The notes under the pieces are model-generated. The model saw only the letters and a list, made by a program, of their open reading frames with translations. It made no database searches and was not told the DNA's origin. The translations under genes and the position numbers were made by a program. A stretch of DNA of 64,000 bases from Taeniopygia guttata (lineage: Eukaryota; Chordata; Aves; Passeriformes; Estrildidae): positions 3,291,001-3,355,000 of the forward strand of contig NC_133037.1 in NCBI RefSeq assembly GCF_048771995.1, given 5' to 3'. Within the stretch, counting starts at the first letter, position 1. Every line of letters begins with the position of its first letter. Of the stretch, positions 39,801 through 51,368 are shown piece after piece.

Positions 39801-42800
39801 AAAGCACCTGACAAGAAAAAAAGAGTCAAAGGTAAAGGAATGGCTGAAGAGGAACAATCAATCACAGCACTGCAGAACTACAGCTTGTCCATACAGACAC
39901 CACCCATTTCCAATTCTCCCAGGGCAGACACAAATGCTGGTAGGTTAACTCAAAATTGTTTTTTGAAAAGCACCTTTAAAAGTCAAGCAAGAAATGAGAG
40001 CATGGAAGTTCACACAAGAGTCCAACAAATTCAGTCTTTCTACCTTAAATATTTTATACATGCTAATAATGTGTATCAAGGTATGAGAAGATGTTTAACA
40101 CCCTAATATTGCACCCCAGTGCAGCCCCTGACCTTGCAATTTCAATGAACATTAGAAACATTAGAGAAAAATGGATGGAAAACATTTCAGTGTTTGAAGA
40201 CACTGTGTTTTCAAAGTCAATCAGGAAAGCAGACAGCACCTGACCAAACAGCCAATCCTACAAGTATCATCAGGAAGTTTTGAGAAGATTTACATATAAT
40301 TAGAGAGACATGGTGACAAAAGGCTAGGAAAGAATGAGAAAAGACATGAGACATGAAATGAGCCAGTAGTGATTAAATTAAATGACAGACTATGCAAAAA
40401 AAAAAAAAAATCACTAATACATTTTTTTTTAATCCCACACATAACTAACAAAACCCCAGAATGGGATCAAAATTAGCAGGTGAAGACAAGAAACTTAAAC
40501 TCTAAGAGGAAAGACACAAAGGAGGGATGGGGAACTCCAGTCAGAACAGTGCAACTCAGTACTGAGTCACTGAGGGTTGATGAAGCAGCAAAAATATCTC
40601 CACTGCAAAGGGAAGAGTAATAAAAAACAATAACAAAAAGGAGAGAGATTAATTTAGACACAATCTAACACTGTCAGAGCAGAGCCATGGAAGAACACAA
40701 TCCTAAATAGCTCTGTTCTCTAAGAAAAGCAATCAATCTATTTCACACCTGTACTTAAATTACATGATTTGCTCTTGGAACTAATCCATTACTACAGATG
40801 AACAGAATTTGCCAAGCAACATCAACCAAGTTTAGAAATGCACCAATTCTATTTGATGAGCATCATCTTCAGCAGGGAACAGGCCACCTCAGACAGAGAG
40901 AAGGGCAAAATCTGATGCAATGCTTTGATTTCAAAGAATCAATAGCACAAAGTTGCTTGAAAGAAATGACTGTGTCTCTGCTAATGTGATTTGTATTAGC
41001 AGATTCATCCTTCCAAACATGCATATCCAAACAAAATTGTATTTTACATGGAAATAATCTAATCATATCATTCCCAGAGTGTAAAAGACATCCCCCCATT
41101 CCCTTATCTCCTGCTTATGCAAAATGCTTGTCCTAGAGAAAGTGAAGGCAGTTTTCTCTCTTACACAATGGTGACTGGGGAGGAAGAAAACCAGCTCTGC
41201 ACTGTTTTGTGTCAGAGAATTAACTGATATTTTCTTCTGACCACTTGACAAGTTTTTATAATTGATTCTTTTGCCACTTGGTACAGTCACTTTGGGAGAT
41301 TAGTGTCAATGAGAAGAGCAAAAAGCCTGAAATATTTACCTAAGTTGTTTGGGCAAGACCTGACAAAGATAAAAACCCCTACTATTTTTAAGGGAAAACT
41401 ATCCATGTTGAACAAACTGTATGGTTCCCTGTCATGAATTTAGCACTGCAAAGCTGTGGTGTAACAGCACATCTCTACACCAGCACACGACTTGACACGA
41501 GGTGGAGGCTGGGCTGCCAAGTCTCTGGAGTGCAGAACACAACTCCACTGCCTTACTCATGTCTCTTTTTAAAAACTGGCATAAAACATCAAACATAACC
41601 CTGGGGGAGTGCATATGGCTCATCCACTTTAGACAAACTCTACAGATTTTAAGGTTCCAACTCCAGTAAGGCCTATTGAAGCAAAGCAGGACAAAACCTA
41701 AAATTGACTGCAGAACTGGAGGAAGAATTCAGACTGCCTGAAACAAGGCTAACTCCTGAAATTAAAGTACTGCAATTATTCCATAAATCTTTCTGGAACT
41801 GCCTTTCAGATTAGAGGTTTAATTAAGGAAAACATTATATTGAAGAGATGTTAAGCTTCCAGAGACCCAGCTATGTACTTAAAACATGAAGAGCCCCAGG
41901 AGTCCTGGTGGGATGTCTGTCTTCAGATTTCAGTGTTTAAGTTCATTACAAAATTACTTGATTTAAATTTTAAGAGGGTGCCATCTGTTTTGGAGAGATG
42001 CTGAATACCACACAGAACATAAAATGAAACCAAAGTAGATCTACTATTGATTCTGCTCATTGAACAGGCCATAAAAGAAATATCAGAACTTAATAAAAGG
42101 AAATACTTCCCTCTCCATACTTCTCCTACTATTGGCTCTCTGACAAGCAGAAATTAAAAAACAAGAAAACAACCCGTAAAAACCTACCAAATTGGTATAT
42201 TTAGGATGCAAACACTTTATGTCCAGCTAAACTGATTTTAAGGCAATGTCCTCAGAACACAGAAGGAAAGAACCAGAGGACAGTCTCTGAGGGAGTCACA
42301 TAACAGGGAACAAGAGATGTGAGCCACTGGTGTTGCCTTTGAACCCCCAGATTTTGCTGACTTACAGGACACTCCCACAGAGACCCGCTAGAAAGAAAAA
42401 GGTGTTTTGAAGTGAAGTAACTTGCCAACTTTAGTAACTGTTTTTCTTTTGTATCTTGTTCTAGAGCTCTTAGGAGACGAAGATATACTCTAAGACACAG
42501 TAATTTCCCCAGGCTGTCAAAAGCAAAATTAAAGTCTCATCCAAAACAAGTTAATTCCTTTTCTATTCTGGTCGATCAATGGGATCTCCAGAACTATCTG
42601 GAAAGCGAAAAGGCAGAGAAAATGAAGTGCACTCAGCAATCACATATCGAATTCAAACCCCTGGCAAGCAGCAAAGTTTCCCGCATGCCTGGAAGCACGG
42701 CCCGTGTCTGCCACCAGGGAGCACAGAACTCATGCCAGGCATGAGGAGCCCCAGCGTGGCTCCCTCCCCCAGGCTGTGCAAAGAGCAGCAGCGGGGAGGC

Positions 42801-45800
42801 AGCGCCGGGAGCCTGCGGGCGGCCTGTCCTGTCCCTGCCCATCACATCCCCCTGCCCGGCCTGTGCCTTTCTGTCCTGTCCCTGCCCATCACATCCCCCT
42901 GCCCGGCCTGTGCCTTTCTGTCCTGTCCCTGCCCATCACATCCCCCTGCCCGGCCTGTGCCTTTCTGTCCTGTCCCTGCCCATCACATCCCCCTGCCCGG
43001 CCTGTCCCTTTCTGTCCTGTCCCTGCCCATCACATCCCCCTGCCCATCACATCCCCCTGCCCGGCCTGTCCCTTTCCGTCCTGTCCCCCTGCCCGTCCCA
43101 TTCCCCTCCCTGGCAGCGCCTCAGCCCTCGGAGCAGCACGCAGAGATCCTCTCCAGCAGCCCAGGGAGCTGCAGCATCGAGGCCACGCTCAGCTCTTTCC
43201 TCGAGTGTCTCTGTTCTGCTCCTCCTCCCGCCACCTTTTCATGGTTTTGTGTCAATCCTAACCTTACCCACCACACCCATATTTGAGATCTATTCAGTGG
43301 CTGTAAACAAGGATACCTGGATATACACAGTTATACAGAAGGGGTGCACAAGTTAAAAATTTTAAGAACTGCCTGTAAAACACAATTCCCAGCATTTTCA
43401 GAACAGCAAGTGAAAAAACCCAAACTTCTTGGCATTTCACGTGTTAGCCTTCATACAGGAATTACTATTTCATTATTTATGATACAAACAGATTGCTTCT
43501 TAAACAGATGTGCTTTCAATTTTTTTCAGAAAATACCACTGAAAATTTCTGGGATAAAAAGCTGCAGCACTGCACTTCCAGTAACAGGGAGATGAGCCAT
43601 GCTGAGATTCCCACAGGGATCCCATCCCAGGGCAGAGCAGGAGGGTGCTGGCCCACCAGACACTCAACCTTGTCCTTTGTCTACACCAAAAGGGCAAGCC
43701 TGCTCTGCTGCTCCCACACATTCTTGTGATCCCACACACAGGGAGGTGAGGCAGATCACTGATCTAACCACAAAATTAATGCTGCAGATAAGGCTGAGTA
43801 AGATGTGTGATGTGACTAGTAGGGAGCTAAGCCCTTTTTTTAAGCAGCAGCACTCGTTTATCAGGTAAAAGAACATACCTCACCTAATTCCACTCTTGTG
43901 TCAAATATTCTTTGTATTTTAAACTTATTTTTCTATTTCTCATTATTTATTTTAGCAGTATTTTGATGCAGTTCATTTTAGTGTCATGATTTTGCAAGCT
44001 GCTGCTCTTTTCACCATTCACACAGTGCAGATTAACAGGGGAAATTCCAAACAATGACAACAGATTTACACAGTAAAATCCCCTGTCCACCAAGGGAGAC
44101 TGGCCTCTCACATGCTTCTGGCAATCAAACACCTCAACCTAACATCAAATCAAAGCCTTAAGCAAGTGCTAGATCCTTTATGAGTGTCTCTTATTTGGGA
44201 AAAGTATCTTTTCATGGGTGCACTGGCATTGCACCGGCATCAACCCATGGCAATAAGCAATCAGTTTAAAAGTTGAGGTGCTCCAGGTAGGGTGAATTTC
44301 CTTGAACTCTGTGCCTTGCTGCACAGTGTGCTCCTGCTGGGAAAACACTGGCAAAGTACTCATCCTGAGGGAGCGTCCTGTTCCCTTTCACCTGATAACT
44401 CATGTAAAATTAAACACTCTCACATTTTATCTTCAGCAGGATTTTACCTCATGTAACCTTTCACTTTAATTAAAAATATATTGAAGAGTTCAAAGGAGGA
44501 AAAACTGGTATTTCCCACAAGCATAGGAGGTGTTTTTCCATTTTCACTAGCTGATTGTTGTCAGCTTAAATCCAGTCTTTGCCCTCCTTGGGAGCACAGT
44601 GAGCTCATTCCAGAACCAGGGAAACTGTTAGACATTAGAACTACAACTACTTCAGTAGTGAAAGTGTTCACCTCTGCTGCTTGCAAATTACTACTGCTCT
44701 TGCCAGAAAGAACAAAGATTAAGACTTAGTTATGGAAACAGGCAGCTGAAGAAGACATTAAAGCACTATCTGTAATCACCAAGGGACTAATTCTAATCTC
44801 TGCTGATAAATATTCAGCTGACTCTAACAGAATATAGCTGTCCCACAGAACAGAAAAAAAACCTCAGTCCAAAATTTTCTAGGAAGTACATTTGTGAATA
44901 CAGTTACCTAAAACCAAACTAAAGTACCTTTCATTTTATTTTTAAGTCAGAAACTGACCACAGAACAAAAAGTACAAGATTACAACATTCTTCATTCAAA
45001 AATGAACCTCCTTATAGCAGAGTAGAAAGCAATACCGGACACCCATTTTTTGCCAAGAATAACCAAATCCACACAAGAAATGCTGCAGCTCCTCTGGTCA
45101 GTGTGGCTGTCACTGTTAGAGGAGCTGGTCACCCCAGAGCAGCTGCAGGCCACACTGACATAATATGATCAGATGTTTACTGTATCAAGCCATAAAACTG
45201 GGAAACCAGATTAGGAAAATGCATCCTATGGAGCTAATCCTGGATCTGTTGCAGTGAGTCCCTGTGCTTGCCGCCTTATGCACCGTCCCAAAACCCCCCA
45301 GGTCTCCATCATGTTTCTCAGTCTGGTACTAGTGGGATCAATGAAATTGCACTTGTTACCGATTCCTTCCAAACCAGAAACAAAAGCCACCCAATTGGCA
45401 TCTCCACAGGCAGTTCAGGTGACACATGCTAAGCTTGGGATGACAATGTGTACCCTAGCTCACTGACCTAATCATTAGGTGTTTGTGCATCATCAAACTC
45501 CCCTGTCACTTCCAAGCCAAGCATCACCAGATATTGCCATCATGGAAATTTTGTCTTTGCCTTCAAGTACTTTTATTTCTAAAGCTGAAGCTGCCAGATA
45601 TGTATCAGCTTTGTAGAAAAGCAGCATCAGTCTGGTTTATCCACAAATTGATAATCCACCTTCCCTAAGTCAACCAGGCTGCTTTGCACCCCTCCTTCTG
45701 TGTGCACTATTGCCTTGTGCCTTCCCCTCAGGTGCCATCAAGCACAAACCTTGCCAAAAGTTTCAGACAGGAAGAGGGATCAAGGCTCACCAACTACAAA

Positions 45801-48800
45801 GTCAAAACGGAAAAACATCCTTGCCACTGAGAAGTATATTATGGAGTGAACAATACCCAAATGCCTGGGAAAGTCCTTCAGATGAAATACTAACAAGCAC
45901 AGAACAGAGATTTGAGGCCCACTGGAAAATATCAGAGGTCACACTGAGGCAGCCATTACAGCAATGTCACTGAAAGGTGAAGGTACAAACCAGGAGAAAC
46001 CCTGAGGGTGACAACAAATCCTATCAAGGCAGTTAAATGAGTTTGAGGAGAAGGATGACCACAGAATACAAGTAGAAGTGATCATCAGAAACACATGCAA
46101 CAGCATTAACTACCAGAGAATACATGGTGGGGATCCCGGTTTTCTGTGCAAAGTGACATGGACTGGCTGCCAAAAAGATTATCAGGAAATGTGCTTACAA
46201 GAACAAACTGTGTACAGCAACAGGGAAGGAAGCCACACTAACACTGCAAATCTGAAAGTGCAAAGAGCTATTTTGTGATTAAAACAGTCCAATCACCCCA
46301 AAAACCTCAGTGCTTCTGCCTTTCCTTACACGTGTATTCCACAGAGAGACTAATGTTTATTATGCTCAGTTCATCACACACATTTTATAATGGCAGTTGA
46401 AGTCTGACCTTTATACTGTAAACCTCACTCCCAATAGATATGAAGTGGCAGCACTTAAAACACTACAACAGTGTGTGTTTCCCAAAGCAGTAAGTGATTT
46501 CATTGATATCACCACTGACTGCTCTGAAGTACTGCAGCTACACAATTCACAAATACAGAAGTTTTTGTTTGTAACACAGGTAAAAGAGCAAGGAAGCTAA
46601 ATTAGCATTGACAAAGGTACATCAGCAGGGTTTTTGACAAAAGATCCCTGTCCTTTTGAGACATTAGTGGATTATGAAACAGAAAACAGTGTCAGTGGAA
46701 TGGGAATTAGTAAGGGGTAATTCCAGATGCTGAATGGAATGGAGTTAGTAAGGAATAATAGTGGACAACAATGCAAGGAAGTTTACTTACATCTCCTGCC
46801 TTGAGAACATGGAAATGGAACAGGCTTATACTATCAAATGCACACAGAACCTTCTTTCAGAAAAATATGATCGTGCTTATTACAGCAGGAACTTGAGAAT
46901 TGTTTTACTTCATATTTTAAAAAAATCATAAGGAATTACATTCCCCAAATAGGCATTAAGATTTCCAGAAAGTAAGTTGTCTCCAAATCAGAAAATATGC
47001 TAAGAAACACATGTCAAGCAAGAAAACTGCTCGTTGAATAAAAGCAGAGAACATACTTAAGGGAAAAAAATAGATTTAAATTTATGCATGTGAAATAAGC
47101 CAGAGAACATATGGCTAAAAAAACCTATACATTTGTAACAAGAGAAAGGATATTATACATGCCGATACACTACATAGTTAACATTCAAACTCAGGTGCAA
47201 ACTTATTCTTGTAGGAATTCATGGCTACTGTATCTTCATGTAGCTCTCCTACAGCAAACAATTTCACTGCTGTAATAAACTACTAGAAAAGTGTAATATG
47301 AAAAAAGTTCACTGCTATATAAAGTACATGAAACAGCATCAAAAGGTCAAAAGTATTTTTGCCATTATCTTTGGTGGAACTGCAGTTATGTAACTTACAT
47401 TTACGGTTATGTAATTTACCAAAGGCAAATCATCCCTGATCCACCTGACTGACTGCCGAGGAGGGAAGACCAGAGAATGCTGTAGCACAACCTGAGCAAG
47501 GCCCAGCAGCCCTGGCAAAGCTGCAGCCCCGGTGCAGCTCCGGCTCCACTGCAGTGCCTGTGGTCGCCGATCCGAAGTCCAACCACACCCAGTTACGAAC
47601 GCGGTGCTCAGAGCTCACAGCAGGGCACCCCGCGCTGGCCCGAGGGAAGCCGAGCATTGCCAGCCCGGGCTGTAACCAAGGCTGCCGCACGCCCGCCTCA
47701 ACTCAAACAGGCTCTGCTGGTGGAATGCAGCTGCCGACTTTCACCAGGGAAGGGCTAACTGCATCCAGGGGATGGAAACAGGTTCTCTTCTGAGATGCAC
47801 AGGGCCCAGGATGCTCCAAGGGAAACGCTCTTCCCAGTGCACATGGTTAAGCAGTGAAACAGGGAGCCAAACGGAGGCTACGGAATTGCCATGACTGGAG
47901 ATTTTCAGAAATGCTGCACAAAGCCCTAATCAATTTTCTTTAACTTTGGAATTAGCTCCCTTTGAGCACAGAGTCTGCCTGGATCACCTCCACAAGTCAC
48001 TTCCAACTGGTCTATGATGACAGTACTGATATCCAGATCTGCCTTACAATCACATGAATTAAACCTGATTCAAGAAACTCTTAAAAACCCACTTATGTTG
48101 GCCCTCCAGGAAACACGTGAAGAAACAGCTTCTTTTCAGGCTCAGGTGAGATTCAAATAAACATTTCAGAGCTTCCAAAAGAATGCCATTACAGGAAGAA
48201 ATAAAACTAGAATGTATTTTAATGGCTGTTTAAGCTGCACTAAGGGGAGGAACCGGTGTGACTGCATCACATCCTGGGCAGTGTTTCTATTTAGGCCTAG
48301 AAGGATTTTACAATTAATCACTTCTGCCCATGAACTGTATTGCTGCAGATTTTGGTACTTTCTGTATTCCTTCACTGGCAGTAAGCTTCTGCATTATACT
48401 TTCCCCTACAGTAAGCCATTAAAACTGCACTTTATAGGTTCCCTGCCCCAGGGCAGGAGTGAGGGAAATGCATAAAAAGCCAACATAAAAATTTTGATTG
48501 CTTAAGTTTTCTAAGTTTTATTTTCCACTTTAGAAAAATCTCATTTTCCTTTCCAGTCCAACACATTGGATTTTCTCAGTGAAGTATCTAAATAAATGGT
48601 TTTAAAACATTTTTGCTATTGAAGGGGCAGAATGACTCTAAACCCAAGAGAACTTCCTAGGAGGCAAGAGAAAACATTTTAAATACAGGACACAAGATCA
48701 CAATTGATAAGTGATCTTCATGAACTATTTTTAAGAATTCTTTAGAAACAACAAAAAAAGTCACTGTTGCATTTTATTTCTAGTACTGCAATGCTCTGAT

Positions 48801-51332
48801 TTCCATCCCATCCCTTAAAGCTCTTTCTACTTTGGAAAAAAGATAAGTGGATTTCTTAAGAAAAAAAGGACATAAAAACTCATCCTGTTTCTAGAGGTCC
48901 TTCAGATGCAGCTAAGTACTAGGACTAACAAATTTCCTCTCTCTTCACTTTCCTCAGTGTTGCAAGTCACACTGATCTGTTACAAACTGGAGACAAGGAG
49001 GTTATAACAAACTTCACTGACTGTACTTGGTCTCACTAAGGAAATTCCACGTTAGTATCTCAGTAAAAAGTCAGGCTAATTGAGAAGTACATTACGCCTC
49101 TGAAAAGGAAAAAAACTCCTAAGATTCAAGACAACTTCAAAAAGGTTGAAAAACAAACTTTATACTGTATTTCACCTAAGGCTAAGTGTTACCTTGGCAA
49201 CTGTTAAGAAACAAAAATATTTCATAGTAGCCAAGCAATCAGACTTTTGCTTCTGTCACCTCTAATAAAGGAAGTTTAGACTGGCTTCCGTAAATGTAGG
49301 CTATAATCTCAACAGCAATTAAGTGAATGGTTGACTTTGCACAAGAGGAAAACTTCAACTTCAAAAAGATGAAGTGAATGTACATCATTGTATGATCAGA
49401 CTTTTACTGCACAGCAGTGATAACACATCTAAGCTTACAGTGATAACAGAACCAAAATTAGCAATGTTTTTGTTCCACACCTCCCTTGTAAGTGAAAAAG
49501 ACCTCTAATTATAATAAAGATACTAAGAGCCTTGTCATGGCTGCACTGGTGGCTTTAGCACCTTTCACCCTCTGTTCCTGCCCCTCACCACCTCTCCAGC
49601 TGCACTGCAGCTGCAGTACCAGCTACCAGGACAGAACACGTGGATCAGTGAACCCAGCCTTGTCCTGAAGAGTCAGGGCTGTGAGAAGCTCCTGCCCCAG
49701 GTTCCTGTGGAGCTGCAGAAGCAGCTCGACAGCCCAAGTGAAACAGTGACCCACGGGCAGCACCAGCCAAGGCTTCTGCCAGAGAAATCCCAGGAAGATC
49801 AGAGCCTCACCTAAACCTGCACCTACCTGTTCCCAACTCCCTCAGATGAATAAGCACTTTGGAACAAGTGGGGGCAGGGAGGCACCCAACGACCTCACCT
49901 GAGCCTGTGCTTTCCATCTGTTGGGTGAGCTGCGTGATCAAGCTTTGAGGAGAACCTAAAATGCCACTTTAATTTACTTCATTACTACCTTTTCAAACTA
50001 ATTTTACTGAGTCACCAAGATCTGCTGCAACTGTGTCTGGAAACGTATAGAGGATGAGAGCATTCACCCCAGGATAGAGACTGCAGTTTATCCTCTAAAA
50101 ATCAGCATTCATTATGAAGTTAAAAAGCGGACAGAGCTCCCATGAAGACCATGTAACTCTCCTAGAACTAACAACTGAACACAAAAATATTTCACATTTC
50201 ACTTGTCCTGATTTGCCTCTGTACTTTTTTACATTAGGAACAGGCTGTGACTGAGTAAGATCATTGTTCAATAATCAAGTCTGAAAACCATGGGTGTAAT
50301 TGCCCCTGACTAAACCATCCTCCCTGCTTGTTTTTTTTTTTTTTAACTATACTCTGAACTTTGTAAAAATCCTAACAAATGTCACTGCAAACGAATATTT
50401 TATTTTCTCACTCCAAAGTACCTATTTATTACTGGCTTAGATTCTATTTCACAAAGTTGTTTTTACATAAGTGAAAATAAAGACTATCTTGAGCATTTTA
50501 AATTTGCATGTATTTGGTAGGTTTGCCTATTCCAGAACACTTGTACTTGTCAAGATGTACTGGCTTAAAAATACATTAAGTTCTTAAAAAGCACGTTAGT
50601 AATCTTCATATGAGTGATTCCCAGGAGATTTTAATTTTTACTCATTTTTTCCCCTGATATTTTGATACATAACACATCAGTGAATACACAAACATGTTTG
50701 ATGAACAAATACAGACTTTGGTAGATAATCTGAAGCAAATTTAGTATTATAAAACAGTATTTCCATGCCTATCTCCATATTATATTAGGCATTTCTGATG
50801 TTCCCATCCAACACCTTTTAAAAAACTATTTAATGCAACTGAAAGGTTTAAGAAGGCTAAAAAGAGCTTCAGACCTCAATAAAAACCAAAAAGAAAACCC
50901 CGGAAACATAGAAGACAGGATCTGTATATCAGATGACAGACCCCAGTTGAGGTTTAAGTTTGTAAAAATAAAATAAAAATAATAAAAATAAACCTAGATT
51001 TCCTAAATGAAAATAAAATCAGAAAGGAAACAATTTTCCCAAGAATTTGCCCCTATATAATCACTTTTTAAAAAATACTTTGCAATATACATGATAGTGG
51101 CATAAACAGTAAAAACAACCTGAAGAAATATCTCAGAATGGAAAAAATATTTTAAACATATTTTAGTATGGGCTTACTGTGGTGTGTTTCTTCTGTATAA
51201 TAAGCACTACACCAAAACATGAAGCATTACAGCTGTGTATGTCTGCTGAGCATGAGCCTTCTATTCAAAGAGCAAAGTACATTTCAGAACTTGTTTTTCT
51301 TTCTAAACCATTAATCCAAGCAAGCTACCAAA

Positions 51333-51368
<36 letters not shown>

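Noticed and set aside
42579-43286. 235-codon Pro-rich frame in PPP4R2 intron 2
   Set aside because: Made by the 47-bp minisatellite; equivalent frames exist in all three phases.
45254-46278. Cluster of modest plus frames in intron 2, considered as a possible viral or retrogene fossil
   Set aside because: No residue motif of any viral or cellular family could be recognised; the frames are short and unlinked.
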